From the NCBI GenBank assembly GCA_963772955.1, contig CAVYZF010000003.1:62001-126000 (forward strand): 64,000 nt of DNA. Reading direction: 5' to 3'. Under the pieces are notes generated by a model. The model saw only the letters and a list, made by a program, of their open reading frames with translations, was not told where the DNA came from and ran no database searches. Below are positions 35,608 through 44,054 of this stretch, in pieces; position 1 is the first letter of the stretch, and each line of letters opens with the position of its first letter. The position numbers were made by a program, and so were the translations under genes. This DNA comes from Gp6-AA40 sp963772955 (GTDB lineage: Bacteria > Acidobacteriota > Vicinamibacteria > Vicinamibacterales > UBA2999).

Positions 35608-36020
35608 CTAGTAACTGCACATGCTTACGGCAGAGATCAGGAGAAAGGTTTCACGGTCCACATCGAGGGGAGATCGACGACGCCGCTGAGAAGAAAACGC
35701 GGTGCGTTGCCGTTGTTCGACATCGCGACGTGTGTGCAGGTCACGAAGATAGGGATGACGGTAAAGCCGGCGCCGATCATCGGCGCCGCGTGCGCTGGGC
35801 GGCGGCGGATTTTCTTTGAAGTACCTGTGAACCAGCCGATGCGAGCCCGAAACGATCAGCGTTCCGCCGGCGCGGGCGGCGACATCGCCGAACAACGCGC
35901 GCGTCCTGACGCCGGCGGGCGGGGAAAGCGCGCTCACATAGCTCGCGTCGCTATGCCAGCCGTGAGCAGGCCTCGCACACACTAGTCCGCACAGCAGCGG
36001 ATTGACCACACCCGAACGGT
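35608..36020 (-). pseudogene. Fragment of a phytanoyl-CoA dioxygenase-like (Fe/2OG) protein
   Basis: The minus-strand frame from about 36010 to 35690 encodes VNPLLCGLV, then HGWHSDASYVSAL, which contains a possible HxD iron motif, and ARAGGTLIVSGSHRLVHRYF, the typical post-motif SHR segment of PhyH-type dioxygenases. After a Pro-rich break it continues YRHPYLRDLHTR, then loses similarity. A proper start codon, the N-terminal part and the distal iron histidine are not identifiable. Together with the rest of 35504-36234, which holds nothing else recognisable, it looks like a decayed gene. Confidence 0.4.
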
Positions 36021-36234
36021 AGCGCCGCGCCGCGCCAACCGGTCTAGTGCGGGCAGACGATGCCGCTGGTGCCGCGCACGAGCACAGACCTCTTCTGTGG
36101 CGAATAGGGTGCGTGTCAGACCCACCGCATCGGCAGCTGCCACACAAGGCAAGAACGATTCGGGGTTAGCCTTTGTACTTCGAGTTACATCTGACAATCC
36201 GCGACATCTCGCGGGTCTCGTAACCAACCTCACC

Positions 36235-38247
36235 ATGTCCGAGCACACCGACACCATTGCTCCCGCCACTCCGGTCTCACGCAAGATCCCGGCGCGCGTT
36301 CCTTTCCGCGAGCAGATGCACGACCCCGCCGAATACACGTCCACGATCGGACGATGGTGCGCGCGCGGCGAGCCACTGGAGGATCACAAAGGCGCGATCG
36401 TCGGCACGCACCCGTGGCGGAAAGTGATCTGGCTCACAGGCGTCGACTACTTCTCCACGCTCGGATACCAGCCTGGCATCGCCCTGCTCGCGGCAGGCGC
36501 CGTCGCGCCGATTGCCACAGTCATCCTCGTGCTCGTCACTCTGCTCGGTGCCTTGCCTGTGTACTCGCAGGTTGCAGGGCGCAGCTTCGCCGGTCAGGGA
36601 TCGATCGCCCTGCTCGAAAACCTCCTTTCGGGATGGAAGGGCAAGGCGCTCGTTCTCATCCTGCTCGGCTTTGCCGCCACCGACTTCGTCATCACGATGA
36701 CGCTGTCAGCTGCCGACGCCGCCAAGCACGCGATCGAAAATCCCTTTCTCCACGATGCGATTGGCGAGCATCAGATCCTCGTCACGCTCGCAATCCTCGT
36801 CGTCCTGGCCACGGTCTTCCTGAAAGGCTTCTCCGAGGCGATCGGGCTGGCGGCCGCCGCCGCGTTGCCCTACCTGGCCTTGAACGTGATCGTGCTCGCG
36901 CGTGGGCTCTACGAGATCCTTACGCATCCAACTCTTCTCCCCAACTGGCGCATGGCGCTGAGCGCACAGGGCGACACAACGATGCTCATCGCTGGCGCGA
37001 TGCTCGTCTTCCCCAAGCTGGCACTCGGGCTGAGCGGGTTCGAGACCGGCGTATCGGTGATGCCGCTCATCAGCGGCGGCGAGCAGGATAAGGACTACAG
37101 CCCGCGAACGGATGGCAAGCCAACAGGACGCATCGCAAATACCCGCAAACTCCTCCTCACTGCCGCCGCCATCATGAGCGTGATGCTCGTCGCCTCGAGC
37201 ATGGTGACGACGCTGCTGATACAGCCTGCCGACTATCAAGAAGGCGGCAAGGCGGCGGGACGCGCAATCGCGTTCCTCGCGCATCAGTATCTCGGGTCGA
37301 TCTTCGGGACCGTCTATGACGTCTCGACGATCTTCATCCTCGGCCTCGCCGGCGCGTCGGCCATGGCCGGGCTGCTCCACCTCATCCCGCGCTACCTGCC
37401 CCGTTACGGGATGGCTCCTCGCTGGGCGTCGCTCTCGCGTCCGCTCATTCTCATCCTGCTCGGCGTGAATGTCGTGATCACGCTGATTTTCGGCGCCGAT
37501 GTCGAGGCTCAGAGCGGCGCATACGCCACTGGCGTGCTGGTGCTGATTCTCTCCGCTGCCTTTGCCGCCACGCTCTCCTTGTGGCACGAACGGCGATATC
37601 CGCTCGCGATCTACGCTGGCTTCCTCACACTGGTCTTTGCCTACACGCTGATCGACAACTGCATCGAACGGCCCGACGGCCTCATTATCGGCAGCATCTT
37701 CACGCTCATTCTGGTCATTGTCTGCGGCATCAGTCGCTCGATGCGGTCGATGGAGTTCCGCATCCCGTACGGGTTCTTCGTGGACGTCGAGAGCTGGAAG
37801 CTGGGCCCCGAGCTTCGCGGCAAGAAGGTCCACATGGTTCCCATGAAGACCTCCTCAGCGGCTGATCGCCGCAGGAAGAAGGCCGAGATCGCGCGGCACT
37901 TCAAGGTTGGCGGGCCGTTCCTCTTTATCCATGTCAACCTTGTGGACAACCGCAGCGAGTTCACGGCACCACTCGACTTCAAGCTCTGGAAGGAGGACGA
38001 CGACTACGTCGCGGAGGTCTACGGCGCTGTCGCCATTGCCAACACGATTGCGTTCATCAGCGAAGCCATCGATCCAATCTCCATCTTCGTCAGCCTCACG
38101 CGCCTCGGGCTGATGCAACAGGCGGTCAATTACCTGCTGTTCGGCGAAGGAGAGACCGGATTGATGGTCTACGCGATCCTGCTGCGCTACTGGGAATCGA
38201 CGCCGGAAGAGGACGTGCGCCCGCTGATCTTCCTGATGTCCGATTGA
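36235..38247 (+). CDS. APC-superfamily permease
   Basis: About 670 aa from ATG 36235; an in-frame start at 36097 adds 46 residues with no family character. An N-terminal cytosolic stretch is followed by 12 or so membrane helices (VIWLTGVDYFSTLGYQPGIA, PIATVILVLVTLLGALPVY, VLILLGFAATDFVITMTLSA, and others). The GVDYFSTLGYQPG motif in helix 1 resembles the unwound substrate-binding region of APC transporters. A long C-terminal cytosolic domain (about 545-670) has FKVGGPFLFIHVNLVDNRSE and may be regulatory. The substrate (amino acid or cation) is unclear. Confidence 0.8.
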   Translation: MSEHTDTIAPATPVSRKIPARVPFREQMHDPAEYTSTIGRWCARGEPLEDHKGAIVGTHPWRKVIWLTGVDYFSTLGYQPGIALLAAGAVAPIATVILVLVTLLGALPVYSQVAGRSFAGQGSIALLENLLSGWKGKALVLILLGFAATDFVITMTLSAADAAKHAIENPFLHDAIGEHQILVTLAILVVLATVFLKGFSEAIGLAAAAALPYLALNVIVLARGLYEILTHPTLLPNWRMALSAQGDTTMLIAGAMLVFPKLALGLSGFETGVSVMPLISGGEQDKDYSPRTDGKPTGRIANTRKLLLTAAAIMSVMLVASSMVTTLLIQPADYQEGGKAAGRAIAFLAHQYLGSIFGTVYDVSTIFILGLAGASAMAGLLHLIPRYLPRYGMAPRWASLSRPLILILLGVNVVITLIFGADVEAQSGAYATGVLVLILSAAFAATLSLWHERRYPLAIYAGFLTLVFAYTLIDNCIERPDGLIIGSIFTLILVIVCGISRSMRSMEFRIPYGFFVDVESWKLGPELRGKKVHMVPMKTSSAADRRRKKAEIARHFKVGGPFLFIHVNLVDNRSEFTAPLDFKLWKEDDDYVAEVYGAVAIANTIAFISEAIDPISIFVSLTRLGLMQQAVNYLLFGEGETGLMVYAILLRYWESTPEEDVRPLIFLMSD

Positions 38248-38266
38248 GTGGGCGCTCGACTGGTAG

Positions 38267-38288
38267 AGGCGGGTCTTCAGACCCGCCT
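38267..38288. repeat. REP-like palindrome between convergent genes
   Basis: The arms AGGCGGGTCT and AGACCCGCCT are identical to those of the element at 13192-13213, around TC instead of AA. It lies between the permease stop and the opposing anti-sigma-like gene stop, where it may serve as a bidirectional terminator. Confidence 0.75.
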
Positions 38289-38292
38289 GCGC

Positions 38293-39111
38293 CTACTGCG
38301 ACGACCAGGTCACGCCGCCGTTCTCGGTGGCGAACGCCCGCCCATCTTCGAACGTCACGGTCGCCTTGCTCGCGCTCGACGCGCGGATGCTTTTGATGTT
38401 GCCGTCAGCAGGCGGCGTCGTACCGAACCAACCGTTCTTCGTGCGTCGCAACACCAACCCGCTGTCGCCGACAAGCCATGCGACGTCCGCACTCACAAAC
38501 ACGCCCGATCGAACGGGGCGGTCCGTCGTGTGCTCGGTCGCCCACGTCATCCCGCCATCCGTCGAGTGCTCGATGACCACGTCGCGCGCGCGCCAGATCA
38601 CGCGACGATTCGATCGTCGTCCGCGGACTATGACACCGTCCTCGACTCCGGCCACTTCGGCCGGTGGAGTCGCGTCGGCAGGAGGAGTCGTAGCCTTTGG
38701 CGCGGCAGCAGGTTTGGGCACCGGAGCAGGTTTGGGCGCGGGCGCCGGTGCGAGCTCGACTGGTTTCTCAGGTGACGGAGTGGGCGCCACGGGAGGAGGC
38801 GTCACGACTTCGGGAGCCTCTGGCCGAGTCACGACCGGGGTTTCGCTCGGAGCCACGTCGTTCGATCCAGAACGCATCGTCCAGACGGCGATGCCGGCGA
38901 CCGCGATCGCTGCGAGCGCCGCTGCGGCAACGAGCGGACGGGGCCATGTCGATGCAGCCACGGCGTCCTGCTTGCGCATGGCGTCGAGAATGGCTGCGCA
39001 ACGTTCGCAACTCGCGATGTGCTCTTCGACCGCGCCCACATCTCGCGAGAACAGAGTCCCGTCGACGTAAGCCCGAAGAAGAGCGGGATCAGGGCACTGC
39101 GCTCGCGGCAT
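38293..39111 (-). CDS. Membrane protein with anti-sigma zinc-finger and sensor-like C-terminus
   Basis: 272 aa. The N-terminal zinc-finger of the ZAS type reads HIASCERC (H31, C35, C38), followed by a membrane helix (59-78) and a Pro/Ala/Glu-rich periplasmic linker (about 85-155). The C-terminal domain is BNR/YCF48-like (EHSTDGGMTWATE, SADVAWLVGDSG, FATENGGVTWSSQ). No sigma-factor gene is adjacent. ATG 39111 overlaps the stop of the PepSY gene by one base (TAATG), so the two are translationally coupled. Confidence 0.8.
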   Translation of the reverse strand: MPRAQCPDPALLRAYVDGTLFSRDVGAVEEHIASCERCAAILDAMRKQDAVAASTWPRPLVAAAALAAIAVAGIAVWTMRSGSNDVAPSETPVVTRPEAPEVVTPPPVAPTPSPEKPVELAPAPAPKPAPVPKPAAAPKATTPPADATPPAEVAGVEDGVIVRGRRSNRRVIWRARDVVIEHSTDGGMTWATEHTTDRPVRSGVFVSADVAWLVGDSGLVLRRTKNGWFGTTPPADGNIKSIRASSASKATVTFEDGRAFATENGGVTWSSQ

Positions 39112-40814
39112 TACTCGGGCTGAGACGCCGGGGCGCGGCTCGCCCCGAGTGAGCGTGCAGCCGCGCGCGGTTGCGCGGGCTGGGTCAGTTTCCGGGCGTG
39201 CCTCGCGAGGCGACGATACGCGGGCACGATGGTTGTCACACTCGAGACCGCGACGCCGATGAGAAGCGCGACGACGACGATGTCCCACAACGGACGATGG
39301 CGATAGAGGAAAGCAAAGTCGAAGGCGTGCAGGCCGTAATAGCCCCAGCGATTCGCGCGATCGAGGCTCTCGACCTTGAGAATCTGCCCCGGTGATGGCG
39401 TCAGGTACAACCAGGTCTGCGCGGCATCCTCATATCGGACCCGCAGAACCGGCAGCGTCTTCGCCATCCTCGGGAGACCGAGGTCGAACGACGACACGGT
39501 CTTGTAGTAGTAGTCGTCGTATTCGTTCAACCACATCGCGTCGCGCATCGGGACGCCCGGCATCGCCGCGCGCGCCACGCGCATCACGGTCTCGTCATCG
39601 AATCGCGCGAACGTGCGATCGGGAGTGAGCGGTGACACGAGCACGGGCTCGCCGTCCGGCGTCGGCGTGATGAAGTCCATCCCGCTGCGGCTGCTCCACT
39701 CGCCCACAGTGTCCGGCGTCGGAGGCCGATAGGCGATCAGATACGGTTCGTTGCCAAATTGAAGGAGCTCGAGCTCTTTTGGAGCGAACGCGCGGGACAC
39801 CGTCGCGCCAGCGGCTTTGAGACGCTGGACGGTCAGGGAGCTGAGATCGATCACGGCCCCCTCACCCTGGACCGATCGCGCTCCTTCGGTGATCTGCTGC
39901 GGCGAATACCTCGTCTCGCGAATGCCGGGGATCACGTCTATCGAGACCAGGCCACTGAAGACCCACGTGATCGTGAACACGCCAAAGATCAGGCCGGCGT
40001 AGTGATGCCACTTCATCCATCCGGTGTACGGCGAGTGCGACGGGATTCGCTTGTGGCGGAATCGTGGTGACAAGCCGTAGCGCCATACGCCGACGACCGC
40101 CCCCGTCACACACATCACGAGTCCGATCCACGACGCCCACTGCTGCAGCGCGCTCCACCATGACTTCTGGCGGAAGAAGAAGAACGTGTGGGTGATGTAT
40201 CCGAACAGCCCGAGCAGGCGCGTCCGCCGATCGCTCTTCATCACCGCCTCGCCCGATCGCTCCGACACGTAATACTCGGTGCCCGCGTCGTCGTCCAGTG
40301 CCACGCGATGCAACGGGAAATGGGTCTGCATCGCGGGGAGCCGCGTGTACGTGTCAGGTCGCTCGAGATACGCGTCGTAGCGAAGCGCGCGCTGGTCACG
40401 CAGGTATTCCTTCAGCCACGAGAGCGCAGCCTCGCGATCGAGAGGGGCGACCGGTTCGCCGGTGTCGGCGTAGATGAGGGTCCAGCGGCCGAACACGCGT
40501 CCCGTGTTGAAGCGATACACCGGCCGGTCGCCGTGCATCGAGATCCGGAGGCGTCGTGGAGGGTCTTTCAGCTGTGCGGCGGCGTCAGTGGGCGCAACGC
40601 GAACGGTGGAGAGATCGAGAGCCGGCAGCCGCATGAGGCGTTCCCCGGCGGTGAGATGGGGGACGCCGTAGTACATCAGCACGACGCCCGACACACACCA
40701 CGCGACGAACACCAGGCCGACGACGATGCCGAGCCAGCGGTGTGAATAGATCAGCAGCTTGCGCCAATCGAGGAGCTTGGAAATGCGCATCCGGACTTCA
40801 AGGGCACTACTCAT
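39111..40814 (-). CDS. PepSY-domain inner-membrane protein
   Basis: 567 aa from ATG 40814. Four main membrane helices with conserved histidines: YSHRWLGIVVGLVFVAWCVS, ALQQWASWIGLVMCVTGAVV, WHHYAGLIFGVFTITWVFSG and LWDIVVVALLIGVAVSSVTT. The soluble loops carry PepSY-like segments. The YSHRWLG and KWHHYAG histidines match the PepSY-TM family, whose members include suspected haem-binding ferric reductases. Its stop overlaps the anti-sigma-like start. Probable role: membrane redox or metal handling (inference). Confidence 0.83.
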   Translation of the reverse strand: MSSALEVRMRISKLLDWRKLLIYSHRWLGIVVGLVFVAWCVSGVVLMYYGVPHLTAGERLMRLPALDLSTVRVAPTDAAAQLKDPPRRLRISMHGDRPVYRFNTGRVFGRWTLIYADTGEPVAPLDREAALSWLKEYLRDQRALRYDAYLERPDTYTRLPAMQTHFPLHRVALDDDAGTEYYVSERSGEAVMKSDRRTRLLGLFGYITHTFFFFRQKSWWSALQQWASWIGLVMCVTGAVVGVWRYGLSPRFRHKRIPSHSPYTGWMKWHHYAGLIFGVFTITWVFSGLVSIDVIPGIRETRYSPQQITEGARSVQGEGAVIDLSSLTVQRLKAAGATVSRAFAPKELELLQFGNEPYLIAYRPPTPDTVGEWSSRSGMDFITPTPDGEPVLVSPLTPDRTFARFDDETVMRVARAAMPGVPMRDAMWLNEYDDYYYKTVSSFDLGLPRMAKTLPVLRVRYEDAAQTWLYLTPSPGQILKVESLDRANRWGYYGLHAFDFAFLYRHRPLWDIVVVALLIGVAVSSVTTIVPAYRRLARHARKLTQPAQPRAAARSLGASRAPASQPE

Positions 40815-40970
40815 GCCTCGCTTGTGTTGGGGGCCCAGACCACTAGCCGAGTTGATTACACGGCCGGTCTCTCGCGGGACCGGCGTGGTGAAGTCACCCA
40901 CACAAGCGAGTTGTGGAAGGAAATGTATCCCAGAATTCTCCCTCGGAGTGCGCGGGCGAACGCGGAGTCG

Positions 40971-41543
40971 CTACTTGCTGGCGAACGACTTCCGGACGGT
41001 GACGAGCTTGGCCGGCGTCTCGGCGTAGTCGTCGATCTGCACACCAGTCGGGCCGCCCGGCTTGACTCGGGCAGCCGCGGCGATAGACCCGTTGCCCAGC
41101 CCGATTTGATCGACCTCGAGCTGAATGACCGCGACGTCGTAACCGGCGCGCGGCTTGGCATCGACGCTCCCGCCCCCGACGAAGGCCATCGGCGCATCGG
41201 TCACGACCGAGATCGTTCGCCCCTTCTCTGTCGGCTGCTGACGCGCCCAGCGCACGGCCACCTTCCGTCCGTTCATCTCGACATAGCCGACTTCAGGCGC
41301 ACTGCGAAGCGCCTTGAGGAATCCCTGGTTTCCGCCGCTCTTCAACGCTTCCTGAATCGCCGCGCGGTCCTTGTCGCTCGTGTACTGGTTGATCTGAATG
41401 GTGACCTGCGCGGACGCCCCGGCGTTGTTGCCGAGTACCTGTGCGCTGGCGGTGAACGTCTCGGGCGGTTTGATGTCCTTCTGTGCCAGGACGGCGGTAG
41501 TCAGCAGCGCGATACAGACCTGCAGCATGTAGAGGCGTCGCAT
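40971..41543 (-). CDS. Exported protein of unknown function
   Basis: 190 aa. ATG 41543 has AAGGAG upstream. Signal peptide MRRLYMLQVCIALLTTAVLA, then QKDIKPPETFTASAQVLGNN. The mature part is beta-rich with conserved-looking strands (VTIQINQYTSDKDRAAIQEA, GYVEMNGRKVAVRWARQQ, DVAVIQLEVDQIGLGNGSIA). No lipobox, haem or catalytic motif is visible. Monocistronic, downstream of the hybrid kinase gene. Family not recognised. Confidence 0.7.
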   Translation of the reverse strand: MRRLYMLQVCIALLTTAVLAQKDIKPPETFTASAQVLGNNAGASAQVTIQINQYTSDKDRAAIQEALKSGGNQGFLKALRSAPEVGYVEMNGRKVAVRWARQQPTEKGRTISVVTDAPMAFVGGGSVDAKPRAGYDVAVIQLEVDQIGLGNGSIAAAARVKPGGPTGVQIDDYAETPAKLVTVRKSFASK

Positions 41544-41690
41544 AGGTGTGGGCTCCTTGACCCGTCCGCTGCTTTACAAAGTGTGTTCCGCTCAGGTCGA
41601 GCCGCTCCCATCGGTTTTCCAGCCCGAGTGCTTCGACTCGATTCCTGCGCCAACGCCTGATCACGACATGCCGTGGCGCCCCGTCGCCCG

Positions 41691-43991
41691 CTAGGTCTGC
41701 AGCGAGCCGGCGCGCTTGACCCCGGGGAAGGAGGCGAGCAATTTCAGAAGCGCACCGTAATCGACAGGTTTGACCAGATGGGCATCGAAGCCGGCGTCTC
41801 TCGATCGATGGCGATCTTCGTCCTGTCCCCACCCGGTCAACGCCACGAGCGCCAGATCCTTCGCCCACGGCTTCTTGCGCAAACGACTGCCGACCTCGTA
41901 GCCGTTGAGCCGCGGAAGGCCGATGTCGAGCAGGACGACATCGGGACGAAACTTCTCTGCGGCCTCAATCGCCTCGACACCATCGTGAGCGATCTGCGTC
42001 TCGTGCCCGCTCAGTTGCAACAGCATCGCCAACGATTCGGCACCATCTTCGCTGTCGTCCACAACGAGCACGCGACTCTTCACTGCGGGCAACGGAGGCT
42101 CAAGGGCTCCAGCATGAGAGGCCGGGCTGATGACGTCGGACAGAATCGGGAGGCGGACAGTGAATTCGCTTCCGCGCGCTGGCCCGTCGCTCCGCGCGTG
42201 CACCGTGCCGCCGTGCATCTCCACGAGCGTCTTCACGAGCGTGAGGCCGATACCCAACCCGCCGCGCGAGCGCTCGAGCGACGTGTCGATTTGCGCGAAC
42301 ATCTCGAAGAGGCCTGGGATGTGCTCTTCCGCGATGCCAATACCGTTGTCGCGCACGCGGATGACCGCCTCGTGGCCGTCCCTCTCCACCGTGAGCCAGA
42401 CGTGACCGCCCTTGTCCGTGAACTTGCTCGCGTTGTTCAGCAGGTTGCCAATCACCTGCGCAAGCCGCGTCGGGTCGGCGGACAACTGCATCGGCGTGTC
42501 GGACATGGTCACAGTCATTTCGTGATCCATGCTGCGATAGAGAGCGCGCGCGGCCTCGACGGCGTGGCTGACCACGGGACCGAGATCGACGCGCTCCTTG
42601 CGAAGCTCGATCCTGCCGCGCGTGATCCGGCTCATGTCCAGCAGGTCATCAACCAGGCGTGACATCTGCGCGACCTGGCGCTCCAGCATGTCCGACGCGG
42701 AGCGCAACGACTCTCCCTCGCGTCCACCGAGGCGCAGTGCGCGTGCCGCGTTGCTGATCGGCGCAAGCGGGTTGCGCAACTCGTGCGCCAGCATCGCGAG
42801 GAATTCGTTCTTGCGGCGGTCGGCTTCGGACAGGTTCGCAGCCAGATCCCTCAGGTTGTTTTCGAGCCGTCGTCGTTCGGTGACGTCCTGGCTGACAGTC
42901 GCAAACGCGATCGGCCGCCCTGACTCGTCCGGCAGCGTCAGGACCTTGTAGGCCATCCAGCGCGCGTCGCCGGTCTTGAAATTCCGGAAGCGGATGTCGA
43001 TCTCGCCGTGACCTTCGCGCAGGACCGACGGGAAGAACTCCTGCATCATCCGGGACTGGTCCTCCGGAAAGAACAACGACGCGACGGGAACCGTGCGAGC
43101 CTCATCGAGGCTGTCGAGACCGACCATGGCGAGTCCCGCGCGATTGACGAACAACGGGATCCCCTCCAGATCGCATATGCCGATAAAGTCCGTGCTGTTC
43201 TCGACGAGCGTGACGAACTTCTCGCGCTCGGCCTCGACCTTCCTTCGCTCGGTGATGTCGCGCGCGATCTTCGACGCACCGATCACACGGCCCTCGTCGT
43301 CTTTGATGGGCGAGATCGTCAGCGACACAAGAATGCGGCGGCCGTCCGATCGAACGCGCTCGGTCTCGAAATGTTCGATGCGTCGACCGACCTTCAAGCT
43401 GGCGATGATGCGGTCTTCTTCCTCGATTCGCTCGGGAGGAATGATGAGCGAGATATGACGGCCGATCGCTTGCGCAGCGGTGTATCCGAACAGTCGCTCG
43501 GCTCCGGCATTCCAGCTTTGAATGACCCCCGCGAGCGACTTGCTGAGAATGGCGTCGTCCGACGACTCGACGATGGACGCGAGCAGCCGCGCGGCAATGA
43601 GCTGATTTCCCTTCTCCATCTGGAGCTGCGCCGTCATGCGTGTGAACTCACGCTCCGCATCCGTGTGCGCCTGTGCCCGCTGAAGGGCCACTCCGAACCC
43701 GATGACGAGTGCGCACGCGAACAGATAGCCCACCATCCGCACCAGCAGTTCCGGATCGACGAGATCGATTTGGCCGCGAGGTGCGATGAAGAGATACGCG
43801 CAGGCGAGGAAACCGAGGATGGTGACCATCACAGCCGGGCGATATCCGCCCAGCCAGACCGCCACGGCAACCGCGCCCAACGGCGTGACGAGCGGCAGCG
43901 AGTCGCCCAGCCACCTGTCGAGCAGCGCACGGAGCAGCACCGCCGCTACGAGCGCAGCAAAGGAGAGTGCGTAATTGCTCACTGGCCTCAC
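41691..43991 (-). CDS. Hybrid sensor histidine kinase/response regulator with two PAS domains
   Basis: 766 aa. The N-terminal DUF4118-like membrane region (about 8-105, several helices) is followed by PAS 1 (about 135-250), PAS 2 (about 257-375), HisKA with phospho-acceptor H403 in LAHELRNPLA, an HATPase domain (NLLNNASKFTD, DNGIGI, GGLGIGLTLVK) and a C-terminal receiver (639-766) with presumed phospho-Asp D689 in VVLLDIGLP and KP in LVKPVD. The start is a GTG at 43991 with a weak ribosome site. A membrane-bound sensor; neither cognate regulator nor signal is evident from the neighbours. Confidence 0.93.
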   Translation of the reverse strand: MRPVSNYALSFAALVAAVLLRALLDRWLGDSLPLVTPLGAVAVAVWLGGYRPAVMVTILGFLACAYLFIAPRGQIDLVDPELLVRMVGYLFACALVIGFGVALQRAQAHTDAEREFTRMTAQLQMEKGNQLIAARLLASIVESSDDAILSKSLAGVIQSWNAGAERLFGYTAAQAIGRHISLIIPPERIEEEDRIIASLKVGRRIEHFETERVRSDGRRILVSLTISPIKDDEGRVIGASKIARDITERRKVEAEREKFVTLVENSTDFIGICDLEGIPLFVNRAGLAMVGLDSLDEARTVPVASLFFPEDQSRMMQEFFPSVLREGHGEIDIRFRNFKTGDARWMAYKVLTLPDESGRPIAFATVSQDVTERRRLENNLRDLAANLSEADRRKNEFLAMLAHELRNPLAPISNAARALRLGGREGESLRSASDMLERQVAQMSRLVDDLLDMSRITRGRIELRKERVDLGPVVSHAVEAARALYRSMDHEMTVTMSDTPMQLSADPTRLAQVIGNLLNNASKFTDKGGHVWLTVERDGHEAVIRVRDNGIGIAEEHIPGLFEMFAQIDTSLERSRGGLGIGLTLVKTLVEMHGGTVHARSDGPARGSEFTVRLPILSDVISPASHAGALEPPLPAVKSRVLVVDDSEDGAESLAMLLQLSGHETQIAHDGVEAIEAAEKFRPDVVLLDIGLPRLNGYEVGSRLRKKPWAKDLALVALTGWGQDEDRHRSRDAGFDAHLVKPVDYGALLKLLASFPGVKRAGSLQT

Positions 43992-44014
43992 AAGGATACC
44001 CCGTGCGAGGCGAG

Positions 44015-44046
44015 CCGGGGCTGGGCCTGTGAGAGGCCCAGCCCGG
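44015..44046 (-). terminator. Strong hairpin downstream of TonB receptor 3
   Basis: The stem pairs CCGGGGCTGGGCCT with AGGCCCAGCCCGG (13 bp, one bulged G) around GTGAG. It lies 8 nt after the stop of the receptor on the minus strand and just beyond the start codon of the histidine kinase gene. No T-run is present, so function as a terminator is likely but unproven. Confidence 0.55.
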
Positions 44047-44054
44047 ATGATGCG

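Noticed and set aside
36097..36234. Upstream extension of the APC permease
   Set aside because: The extra residues lack family similarity and the extension overlaps the promoter region; ATG 36235 is preferred, though its ribosome site is weak.
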